From the NCBI RefSeq assembly GCF_014522205.1, contig NZ_CP046884.1, positions 1,488,001-1,552,000 on the forward strand: a DNA stretch of 64,000 nucleotides. Reading direction: 5' to 3'. Of this stretch, positions 1 through 5,908 are shown piece after piece (position 1 is the stretch's first letter; every line of letters begins with the position of its first letter). Under the pieces are notes generated by a model. That model did no database searches. It had not been told where the DNA came from and worked only from the letters and a program-made list of their open reading frames with translations. This DNA is from Corynebacterium poyangense. Lineage in GTDB: Bacteria; Actinomycetota; Actinomycetes; Mycobacteriales; Mycobacteriaceae. The position numbers were made by a program, and so were the translations under genes.

Positions 1-1
1 C

Positions 2-541
2 CTAGCGTACATCACTGTTTTCGCCGCACTCATTTGTGTCCTTGGTTTCTTTAGCATCCCCATCGGAGGCCTCGGAGTCCCTATTGTTTTACAAAACGCC
101 GGTATTATCCTCGCTGGATTAGTCCTAGGGGGGCGGCGTGGCACCCTCACCACTTGCCTTTTCCTTATCATCGGCATCGTTTTGCCGGTACTCGCCGGAG
201 GACGCACCACCTTGGCCGCTCTTGCCGGCCCCACCGCTGGATATCTCCTCGGATATATACTGTCTGCTTTCGTGGCCGGGATCATCGCCTACCAGGCTCC
301 GGAAAAGAAGCTAGGTCGAATTCTTGTTTTCGCCCTCGCTAGTATCGCCGCAGTAGCAACGCAATACCTCTTCGGCATCCTTGGCCTCATGTGGCGCAGC
401 AGTCTCGATTTCACCGCCGCTCTTATCGCCCAGGGACCATATATTCTCGGCGATATATACAAGTTAATTTTTGTCATCATTATTGCACTCGGCGTTCATA
501 TGGCCTTCCCTGATCTCATTCGACACCGTTCACGCCCCTAA
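2..541 (+). CDS. bioY: BioY, biotin-binding S component of an ECF transporter (5' truncated)
   Basis: The reading frame is open from the window edge, so the start lies outside; about 179 residues are visible. The protein is almost entirely hydrophobic with about five membrane segments. It carries the BioY-type stretch PIGGLGVPIVLQNAGIILAG followed by a Gly-rich loop (LGGRRGT) and GGRTTLAALAGPTAGYLLGY, typical of the BioY substrate-capture subunit. BioY binds biotin in the membrane and docks on an energy-coupling module. That module is encoded directly downstream: the ATPase begins 3 nt after this stop, followed by the transmembrane T component. The three genes therefore form a complete BioMNY-type biotin uptake operon. 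Any biotin-responsive operator would lie upstream of the window. Family assignment is firm; biotin as substrate is inferred from BioY homology. Confidence 0.92.
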   Translation, partial: LAYITVFAALICVLGFFSIPIGGLGVPIVLQNAGIILAGLVLGGRRGTLTTCLFLIIGIVLPVLAGGRTTLAALAGPTAGYLLGYILSAFVAGIIAYQAPEKKLGRILVFALASIAAVATQYLFGILGLMWRSSLDFTAALIAQGPYILGDIYKLIFVIIIALGVHMAFPDLIRHRSRP

Positions 542-544
542 ACC

Positions 545-1237
545 ATGCCTGAAGTTTCTTTTCACTCTGTTTCACTCCAATTCGACGACCAACTCATCCT
601 CGATAACCTCTCCTTTCGCCTGAGCGAACATAGAATCGGCATTATCGGAGAAAATGGAAGTGGTAAGTCATCCCTCGTCCGGCTGATTAATGGTCTTAGT
701 GTTGCCACTTCTGGTGAGGTAAAAGTTAATGGGTTAAACCCCGCCCGCCAAGCCAAAGAAGTTCGACGTCTTGTTGGCTTCATCTTTTCCGACGCAGACA
801 ATCAGATCATCATGCCGAGAGTTCGCGATGACGTCGATTTTTCCCTTCGTCGACGTGGACTTTCTCGAGATGAACGCCAAAATCGGGTCGATGCGGTTCT
901 AGAGCAATTTGGGTTGACTGAGATAGCTGAGCAGACTCCACATTCGCTATCTAGTGGGCAAAAGCAATTACTAGCTCTAGCGTCAGTTATTGTCATCAAC
1001 CCCGATATTATTATCGCCGATGAACCCACGACCCTGTTGGATTTACGCAATAGAATCAAAATCTCTCGAATATTCTCGCAACTACAGCAACAATTAATCG
1101 TGGTTAGCCACGATCTTGATATTTTAGAGAATTTCGACCGCATCCTTTGCGTCGATCACCACAGAATTATTGCCGATGGTTCTCCACACGAGGTTCTTCC
1201 TTTTTATCGCACTCTGATGACGGAGCGAGCGTCGTGA
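545..1237 (+). CDS. bioM: BioM, ATPase of the biotin ECF transporter
   Basis: A 230-residue single-domain ABC ATPase of the CbiO/EcfA type. Walker A is GENGSGKS at residues 35-42, the ABC signature LSSGQ lies near 135-139, Walker B IIIADEP near 156-162, and the switch His is in VVSHD near residue 190. ATP hydrolysis on the cytoplasmic side powers biotin import through BioN and BioY. The gene starts 3 nt after bioY, and its TGA overlaps the GTG of bioN (GTGA), so translation is probably coupled. Length is normal for an EcfA protein. A generic cobalt/nickel-type CbiO role is the alternative on homology alone, but the bioY neighbour makes biotin the likely substrate. Confidence 0.92.
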   Translation: MPEVSFHSVSLQFDDQLILDNLSFRLSEHRIGIIGENGSGKSSLVRLINGLSVATSGEVKVNGLNPARQAKEVRRLVGFIFSDADNQIIMPRVRDDVDFSLRRRGLSRDERQNRVDAVLEQFGLTEIAEQTPHSLSSGQKQLLALASVIVINPDIIIADEPTTLLDLRNRIKISRIFSQLQQQLIVVSHDLDILENFDRILCVDHHRIIADGSPHEVLPFYRTLMTERAS

Positions 1238-1854
1238 ATAATCCCCCCTTAGGCGTCTATTTTCCTGGGAATTCGATTATTCATCGACTCACTCCGGGTC
1301 CTAAATTCCTCGGGCTTATTATTTATATTCTGGTGGTCACGTTCGCTATTTCTCAGCTGCGGTGGGCGTTGGTAGCGGCAACGATCCCTCTGGCCGGGTT
1401 TATCATTGCAAAAATTCCGCTGCGGTTGGCCTTGCAACAACTGTGGCCTCCTGTGCCTCTTCTGCTCACGTTGGGGGCGTTTCGTTGGTGGTCAAGCGAT
1501 ATGTTCTCAGCGGCGTTGATGGTCACCGTGCTGTTCTTATCAATTATGGCTGCAGCTTTGGTGACGTTGACTACTCCGCTAACTCAATTGATGGATTCTC
1601 TGGATCACACTGGAGCGCCATTAGCACGGCTCGGTGTTCCCGTCGAAGCGATTTCTTTGGCCATCACGTTGACAATTCGCTTAATTCCAGTCTTGTTCCT
1701 TATGATGAGTGAGGTGCTCGACGCAAGAAAAGCTCGTGGCGCGGGATGGTCCTTAACAGCTTTTGGTGTTCCTCTGATGGTTCGTTGCATGAAAAAAGCC
1801 CGGGCGCTCGGGGAGGCGCTCCAGGCTCGTGGCGTCGATGAGGACGACTTTTAG
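1234..1854 (+). CDS. bioN: BioN, transmembrane T component of the biotin ECF transporter
   Basis: 206 residues when started at the GTG that overlaps the bioM stop (GTGA). An upstream ATG at 1147 in the same frame would place 29 residues inside bioM and is unlikely. There are four to five membrane segments, then a cytoplasmic C-terminal region with two Ala-Arg-Gly motifs (DARKARGAGW and EALQARGVD). Such motifs are the hallmark of EcfT proteins and couple the T component to the ATPase Q-loop region. It is the last gene of the bioYMN operon and ends 3 nt before the convergent pspA stop codon, so the two operons meet tail to tail with no room for a separate terminator. Confidence 0.9.
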   Translation: MNNPPLGVYFPGNSIIHRLTPGPKFLGLIIYILVVTFAISQLRWALVAATIPLAGFIIAKIPLRLALQQLWPPVPLLLTLGAFRWWSSDMFSAALMVTVLFLSIMAAALVTLTTPLTQLMDSLDHTGAPLARLGVPVEAISLAITLTIRLIPVLFLMMSEVLDARKARGAGWSLTAFGVPLMVRCMKKARALGEALQARGVDEDDF

Positions 1855-1857
1855 TTA

Positions 1858-2703
1858 TTAGTTCTCGCCACGTAGTTCTCTGAGCCGCTGGGCAACTGCA
1901 TCATTGCTATTGTGATCCTCAGCGGGGCTAGATCCTATCTGGTGCTGGGAATCAGCCTGATGAGTCTCTACCGCAGGAGAGTTCTTCTTATTCATTTCAG
2001 CCCGGATTTGCTCCAGTCGAGAATGCCCGGCCATATTCAGGCCAGCTTGCTCCACCTCAGCCATCCGCCCTTGAACCGAGTTTTGAGCTAATTCAGCTTC
2101 TCCTAGGGCTTTAGCATAACGGCGTTCGATTTTGTCTCGTACTTGATCCAGGTTCGGGGTACTCCCAGCAACCATCTGATTCATTGACTGCAGGGACTCG
2201 GACACCTTTTCTTGCATCTTGGCTTGTTCCAGCTGGCTGAGCAATTTAGTACGCTCAGCTACTTTCTGCTGGAGTGCCATGGAGTTACGCTCCACAGCTT
2301 GCTTGGCCTGATCTGCTTGACGCAGAGCTTGATCATGGAGCTTCTTGGTATCTTCAACCGTTTGCTCCGCGTTAACTAACTGGGTAGCGAAAGCCTCCGC
2401 GGTGTTTTCATATTCTTGGGCTTTTCGCTCATCCCCCTCAGCGCGCGCCTTGTCCGCCAACTGAAGGGCTTGCCGGGTATTGGCCTGCAATTTCTCAATA
2501 TCGGCCAATTGGCGATTCAGCTGCATTTCCAGTTGCCGCTGATTACCAATTACAGCTGCAGCCTGCTGGGAAAGCTCTTGGTGTTGACGTTGAGCTTCTT
2601 CGATGGCCTGCTGAATTTGTACCTTGGGATCGGCGTTTTCTTCAATCTTGGAATCGAAAAGCGCCATTAGGTACTTCCATGCTTTTACAAAGGGATTAGC
2701 CAT
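1858..2703 (-). CDS. pspA: PspA/IM30-family envelope stress protein
   Basis: 281 residues, nearly all amphipathic helix and coiled coil rich in Gln, Ala and Glu. It begins [27 protein letters not shown]..., the membrane-binding N-terminal helix region of PspA/IM30 (ESCRT-III-like) proteins. The C-terminal 50 residues are polar and divergent. Family members polymerise on stressed membranes; the M. tuberculosis homologue (Rv2744c, 35-kDa antigen) interacts with the ClgR stress circuit. The gene lies downstream of clgR on the same strand with a 119-nt gap and an AGGAGG ribosome binding site, so it may have its own promoter while still receiving readthrough from clgR. I found no convincing CGC-N5-GCG ClgR box in that gap. 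Confidence 0.85.
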   Translation of the reverse strand: MANPFVKAWKYLMALFDSKIEENADPKVQIQQAIEEAQRQHQELSQQAAAVIGNQRQLEMQLNRQLADIEKLQANTRQALQLADKARAEGDERKAQEYENTAEAFATQLVNAEQTVEDTKKLHDQALRQADQAKQAVERNSMALQQKVAERTKLLSQLEQAKMQEKVSESLQSMNQMVAGSTPNLDQVRDKIERRYAKALGEAELAQNSVQGRMAEVEQAGLNMAGHSRLEQIRAEMNKKNSPAVETHQADSQHQIGSSPAEDHNSNDAVAQRLRELRGEN

Positions 2704-2822
2704 CGCTGTTGCGGCCTCCTACGCCTCAAAATACTTCTCTAAAACATGTTAAATTAGCGCACCGGATACAGGTCCGCTAGCAAGAGCCGCCCCTATGGTA
2801 ACCGATCCTGGTAAGAAACGCC

Positions 2823-3149
2823 TTAAACCCCGGCTAATTCTTCTGCAACAGATTGCAATGCCATGGAACCTGCCGCCTCAATTAAAACATCAGCCACACT
2901 CACCTCAAGAGCATGACACACTGAGGCTAGTAATTCCGAGGACACTTCTTTACGGCCTCGCTCTAGCTCAGATAAATATCCCGGAGAAACACAGGCCTTT
3001 TCCGCTAATTCCCGCAGAGTAATGGCACGGTCATTCCGAAATGATCTCAAGGCCTCCCCCAACGCTTCTCGCAGCAATGGTTCCGGCGCCGGTTCTGGCC
3101 TGATTCTCCCCTTGAGGGGGGTGTCCAGCAGTGCAGTGTTAGTACTCAT
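2823..3149 (-). CDS. clgR: ClgR, HTH transcriptional activator of Clp protease and stress genes
   Basis: 108 residues with one XRE/cro-type helix-turn-helix at about 33-90 (ALRSFRNDRAITLRELAEK then VSPGYLSELERGRKEVSSELL). The SELERGRK turn is diagnostic of ClgR/PopR regulators. In Corynebacterium ClgR activates clpC and clpP1P2 and is itself degraded by the Clp protease. The C-terminus here ends in small hydrophobic residues (ELAGV), which could serve as a Clp degron; that is inference. The gene is downstream of cinA (15-nt gap) and pgsA in one unit, with pspA next, matching the mycobacterial order Rv2746c-Rv2744c apart from the interposed cinA. Confidence 0.88.
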   Translation of the reverse strand: MSTNTALLDTPLKGRIRPEPAPEPLLREALGEALRSFRNDRAITLRELAEKACVSPGYLSELERGRKEVSSELLASVCHALEVSVADVLIEAAGSMALQSVAEELAGV

Positions 3150-3164
3150 TACTTAACCTAACGC

Positions 3165-3665
3165 TCAAACAACAGCATTTGTTCCCAGGATGTCGAGAAG
3201 AAATTCTATTCCTTTGTTGACGCTCTCCTGACGAATATACTCGCGGGTTTCTCGTGCACTCCCACGCGAGCTCAGGTGAAGATGGTGATAAAAGATGCTC
3301 GACGCCGGTCCAGCCACTCCTATCCACACCTCTCCGACGTCGTGACCGTCCTGGGGCTCCGGGCCGGCTACCCCCGTAAGCGAAATCCCCCAGGTAGCAC
3401 GGCAGGTATTTTGCGCCCCTTGAGCCATCGCTATAGCGGTGCTCGCGGCAACCGGACCGTCCTTCTCCAAGATTGTCGTCGGAACTCCCGCAAGGAGGTG
3501 TTTTAATTCCGTGGCATAGGTGATTAATCCTCCTCGAAGCACAGCCGATGCACCGGGTACTGAGGCGAGAGTGGCGCTAAATAATCCAGCGGTTAAAGAT
3601 TCACAACTAGCTACTGTTTCACCACGTTGGCGCAGTTCAGTAACAAGTTCAGCAGCTGAGGTCAT
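3165..3665 (-). CDS. cinA: CinA C-terminal-domain protein (nicotinamide-nucleotide amidase type)
   Basis: 166 residues consisting only of the CinA C-terminal (PncC) domain; the N-terminal MoaB-like domain of full-length CinA is absent. Diagnostic motifs are ASCESLTAGLFSATLASVPGAS near the N-terminus, GGLITYATELK, and GISLTGVAGPEPQDGHDVGEVWI with the catalytic-type Ser/Gly-rich loop. PncC enzymes deamidate nicotinamide mononucleotide to nicotinate mononucleotide in pyridine nucleotide salvage. The chosen ATG lies 1 nt after the pgsA stop with AGGA about 10 nt upstream. A TTG at 3686 would extend it by 7 residues into pgsA and is less likely. The enzymatic role is inferred from the family. Confidence 0.85.
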   Translation of the reverse strand: MTSAAELVTELRQRGETVASCESLTAGLFSATLASVPGASAVLRGGLITYATELKHLLAGVPTTILEKDGPVAASTAIAMAQGAQNTCRATWGISLTGVAGPEPQDGHDVGEVWIGVAGPASSIFYHHLHLSSRGSARETREYIRQESVNKGIEFLLDILGTNAVV

Positions 3666-3666
3666 G

Positions 3667-4263
3667 TCATTGTTTTCCTGAATCAACCAGATATTGAATA
3701 CCGGTAATCACGGTTATTGCCAGCGCGGCTGCCATGACGATATGGGCGGGCCACATCATCCAGGCGGGTAAGGGGCACAGATACAGTGCCACGGCTAACG
3801 CTTGGAGAGTGGTTTTCCATTTTCCACCACGGCTAGCGGGAACAACTTTCCCACGCCTGAGTAACACCATCCGCCAGAAAGTGATACCTAGTTCTCTCAC
3901 CACAATCACTATGGTGACCCACCACCACAGCACACCGATAATGTTAAGACACACCAAAGCAGAAATCATGAGGGCTTTATCTGCAATCGGATCAGCTATT
4001 TTTCCGAAATTGGTGATAATTCCCCTAGCTCGAGCAATATCGCCGTCAAGTTTGTCCGTGATCATCAGTGCAGCGAAGACCCCGAAGCTGGCCCAGCGAT
4101 ACCCCAAGTGTTCACCTTGTCCGCGAATTACTAGCCACACAAAAACCGGGACGAAGAGTATCCGCAGACAGGTCAACACATTGGGCAGGTTCACATTGGA
4201 CTGCCGGACCTGGTTTCCTCGAACATTGCTCACCCTCACCACCCTACCCGGTGGCGCCGCCAC
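3667..4263 (-). CDS. pgsA: CDP-alcohol phosphatidyltransferase, PgsA-like
   Basis: 198 residues, four or more membrane helices. The complete CDP-alcohol phosphotransferase motif D-x2-D-G-x2-A-R-x8-G-x3-D-x3-D is present at residues 70-95 (D70, D73, G74, A77, R78, G87, D91, D95). It probably joins CDP-diacylglycerol to glycerol-3-phosphate on the way to phosphatidylglycerol and cardiolipin; the homologue in this position in mycobacteria is pgsA3. The exact substrate cannot be proven from sequence. The start is uncertain: GTG at 4263 is the most upstream, while in-frame GTGs at 4242, 4239 and 4233 would remove 7-10 residues. It is the first gene of the pgsA-cinA-clgR unit, with a 20-bp palindrome just upstream. 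Confidence 0.83.
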   Translation of the reverse strand: MAAPPGRVVRVSNVRGNQVRQSNVNLPNVLTCLRILFVPVFVWLVIRGQGEHLGYRWASFGVFAALMITDKLDGDIARARGIITNFGKIADPIADKALMISALVCLNIIGVLWWWVTIVIVVRELGITFWRMVLLRRGKVVPASRGGKWKTTLQALAVALYLCPLPAWMMWPAHIVMAAALAITVITGIQYLVDSGKQ

Positions 4264-4274
4264 GGCCAGGAACC

Positions 4275-4294
4275 TGCTGGAGAATTCTCCAGCA
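4275..4294. repeat. Perfect 20-bp palindrome between divergent pgsA and yciI-like gene
   Basis: TGCTGGAGAATTCTCCAGCA is its own reverse complement over all 20 positions, centred at 4284/4285. It lies 11 bp upstream of the earliest pgsA start and 3 bp upstream of the -10-like box of the plus-strand gene, covering that promoter's -35/-24 region. This suggests an operator for a dimeric repressor controlling one or both genes; the regulator is unknown. Confidence 0.7.
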
Positions 4295-4297
4295 CAG

Positions 4298-4303
4298 TAC
4301 AGT
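4298..4303 (+). promoter_or_regulatory. -10 box TACAGT, probable leaderless promoter
   Basis: TACAGT ends 7 nt before the ATG at 4311. No purine-rich ribosome binding site precedes the ATG, so transcription probably starts at or next to the start codon. No good -35 hexamer is visible; that region is occupied by the palindrome. Confidence 0.55.
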
Positions 4304-4310
4304 GTTAGTT

Positions 4311-4604
4311 ATGAATTATTTTGCTGTGCTGTATCACTATGCTGCAGATTCCGAGCGTATTGCCGCTATTCGCCCTGAACACCGTGAATTCCTCGGCGAA
4401 TTGCTCAACCAAGGAATCGTGGTGGGTTCCGGGCCCTATACCGATGGAAACGGTGGAGCCTTAATTATTATTCGTCTTCCTGAATCGGCAACCGCAGAAG
4501 ATGCAGCGGAGCTCATGGACCGCGATCCCTTCCACCTTAAGGGGGCATTGTCAGGCCGCGACATCCGACCCTGGAATCCAGTTCTCAATATTTTTGGGGA
4601 CTAA
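4311..4604 (+). CDS. YciI-like dimeric alpha/beta-barrel protein
   Basis: 97 residues with the YciI-family layout: an N-terminal beta strand FAVLYHYA, the R-P-E-H-R helix (IRPEHREFLGELLNQGIVVGSGPY), then a Gly-rich turn, a second strand ALIIIRL, helix SATAEDAAELMDRDPF, and a C-terminal IRPWNPVL. The His in PEHR and the Asp in DRDPF match the conserved pair proposed to be active-site residues in YciI proteins. The molecular role of most members is unknown. It is a single gene transcribed divergently from pgsA and convergent with terC, whose stop lies 6 bp away. Confidence 0.82.
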   Translation: MNYFAVLYHYAADSERIAAIRPEHREFLGELLNQGIVVGSGPYTDGNGGALIIIRLPESATAEDAAELMDRDPFHLKGALSGRDIRPWNPVLNIFGD

Positions 4605-4610
4605 CGCCGC

Positions 4611-5690
4611 TTAAGCTGATGAGGGCCAATCCTCCCCGGTGGTTTTCGCAGTATTCCACTGGGGTGCAATAGCGCCTTGAGCTTCATCCCGTTTGGATTT
4701 AATTACCGAAGCAATAACGGTAATAGTGAGTACCACGAGGATAAATATGAGAGAAAAGACCGTCGGTACTTCTGGGACAGCGACGTCGTGGCCACCGTTA
4801 ATAAACGGAATATTATTTTCATGGAGGGCGTGCAGGACCAATTTCACGCCAATAAACCCTAGAATTATCCCCAAACCATAGGGTAGATAGACCAGGCGAT
4901 CTAAAAGACCATCTAAGAGGAAATACATTTGCCGCAAACCTAAGAGCGCAAAGGCGTTTGTTGTAAAAACAATATACGGTTCGACGGTAATTCCATAAAT
5001 CGCCGGAATGGAATCCAAAGCAAAAATCAAATCAACCATTCCAATAGCGACCAAAGCCACCACCAAGGGGGTCAGTGCTAGTTTCCCTCGGCTTTTGCCC
5101 GCTTCGGGCGCTAAACGCAGAGCTAGTTTATCTGCATGGTAATTCTCAGTAACTGGAATGACTTTTCTTAGCCAAATAATGACTTTCATGTCTTGGGGAT
5201 CTGTTTCTGGCGTGTCGTTGACTTCATTCCAGATCAGCTTGATGGCGGTATAAAGCAGGAAAATTCCGAACAGGTAGAAAACATCTGACCACGCATGGAT
5301 CACCGCCGCACCCAGCAAGATAAAGATGAGTCGGAACACTAGCGCTAAAGCAATACCAATGAGGAGAACCTTTTGCTGGTATTTTCTTGGGATCTTAAAG
5401 GAACCCATGATCAACGCGAAAATAAAAAGATTATCGACACTGAGTGCTTTTTCAGTGATATAGCCGGTAAAGAATTCCACTCCATGTTGGTGGGGATTGC
5501 CGGGTTCTCCCCATGTTAACCAGAGAAAACCACCAAAAATGCAGGCTAAGGCCACGTAGAATAGTGACCACCAGGCGGATTCTTTCAGGCTGGGTTCGTG
5601 GGGAGTGCGGACGTGGGAATAGAAATCGAAAAAGAAAAAACCGATGATCACAGCGATGGTGATCACCCATGTCAAAGCATTGACTTCCAT
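4611..5690 (-). CDS. TerC-family integral membrane protein, probable manganese exporter
   Basis: 359 residues from the ATG at 5690, with eight to nine membrane helices. TerC signatures are SVDNLFIFALIMGSF and the second acidic repeat FALDSIPAIYGIT; both contain the Asp residues expected to bind metal. TerC/Alx proteins are linked to Mn2+ export or metal loading of secreted proteins. The start at 5690 has GGAGG 11 nt upstream. A GTG at 5741 is in frame but lies inside the upstream riboswitch and its 17 codons read through structured leader, so it is rejected. Expression is likely controlled by the Mn2+ riboswitch described at 5725-5835. Convergent with the YciI-like gene. Confidence 0.88.
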   Translation of the reverse strand: MEVNALTWVITIAVIIGFFFFDFYSHVRTPHEPSLKESAWWSLFYVALACIFGGFLWLTWGEPGNPHQHGVEFFTGYITEKALSVDNLFIFALIMGSFKIPRKYQQKVLLIGIALALVFRLIFILLGAAVIHAWSDVFYLFGIFLLYTAIKLIWNEVNDTPETDPQDMKVIIWLRKVIPVTENYHADKLALRLAPEAGKSRGKLALTPLVVALVAIGMVDLIFALDSIPAIYGITVEPYIVFTTNAFALLGLRQMYFLLDGLLDRLVYLPYGLGIILGFIGVKLVLHALHENNIPFINGGHDVAVPEVPTVFSLIFILVVLTITVIASVIKSKRDEAQGAIAPQWNTAKTTGEDWPSSA

Positions 5691-5699
5691 GCTCTCATG

Positions 5700-5733
5700 G
5701 ACCTCCGGAAGTGTCTCGAACTTACCGGAGGTC
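5700..5733 (-). promoter_or_regulatory. Ribosome-binding-site sequestering inverted repeat of terC
   Basis: On the minus-strand RNA, GACCTCCGG (5733-5725) is perfectly complementary to CCGGAGGTC (5708-5700), with 16 nt between. The second arm contains the GGAGG ribosome binding site of terC. The first arm is the 3' strand of the riboswitch P1 helix. The two structures are mutually exclusive: P1 formation frees GGAGG, loss of P1 hides it. This predicts ligand-induced translation. Confidence 0.75.
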
Positions 5734-5835
5734 TCCCCCACCCGAAGAAGGATCTTCGGGCCGGTGTGGCCGGGGCTTAAGGTTCAAAGCGTCCGTGTTG
5801 ACGACCATCACCGTGTCTGGGGTACTCCCCTCCTT
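5725..5835 (-). promoter_or_regulatory. yybP-ykoY manganese riboswitch upstream of terC
   Basis: Read on the minus strand, the leader contains the conserved blocks of the yybP-ykoY aptamer in order. These are GGAGGGGAGTACCCC at the 5' end, GGTCGTCAACACGG in the middle, then AGCCCCGGC, a GC hairpin (CCCGAAG..CTTCGGG) and the 3' block GGAGACCTCC. Actinobacterial members before terC genes have this arrangement. The aptamer binds Mn2+ in a cross-helix pocket. P1 can form between GGAGG (5833-5829) and CCTCC near 5727-5731. No covariance search was run; the call rests on motif order, spacing and the terC gene. Confidence 0.82.
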
Positions 5836-5846
5836 ATGTGATGAGT

Positions 5847-5875
5847 ACTTTACGGCAAAAAGGAGCGACTGCCAA
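5847..5875 (-). promoter_or_regulatory. Promoter of the terC riboswitch transcript
   Basis: Minus strand: -35 TTGGCA (5875-5870), 17-bp spacer, -10 TAAAGT (5852-5847), followed about 12 nt later by the riboswitch 5' end. Both hexamers are close to consensus and the spacing is optimal. It lies in the 73-nt gap after the ftsK stop. Confidence 0.55.
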
Positions 5876-5908
5876 CTGACGGTTGCTCGTGACGCGCGCC
5901 ATGAAGGG

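Noticed and set aside
1147-1233. ATG at 1147 as the bioN start
   Set aside because: It lies deep in bioM; the GTG overlapping the bioM stop gives a normal EcfT N-terminus.
2704-2822. ClgR binding box upstream of pspA
   Set aside because: No CGC-N5-GCG was found; the nearest match has a 4-nt spacer (CGC TGTT GCG) at the ribosome-binding-site end of the gap and was not convincing.
3734-4378. Plus-strand frame of 214 codons across pgsA
   Set aside because: Antisense to pgsA, which carries a full CDP-alcohol transferase motif; codon content is Arg/Thr/Pro-rich as expected of a shadow frame.
5691-5741. GTG at 5741 as the start of terC
   Set aside because: The 17 extra codons are part of the riboswitch aptamer and the RBS-sequestering arm; the ATG at 5690 has a proper GGAGG.
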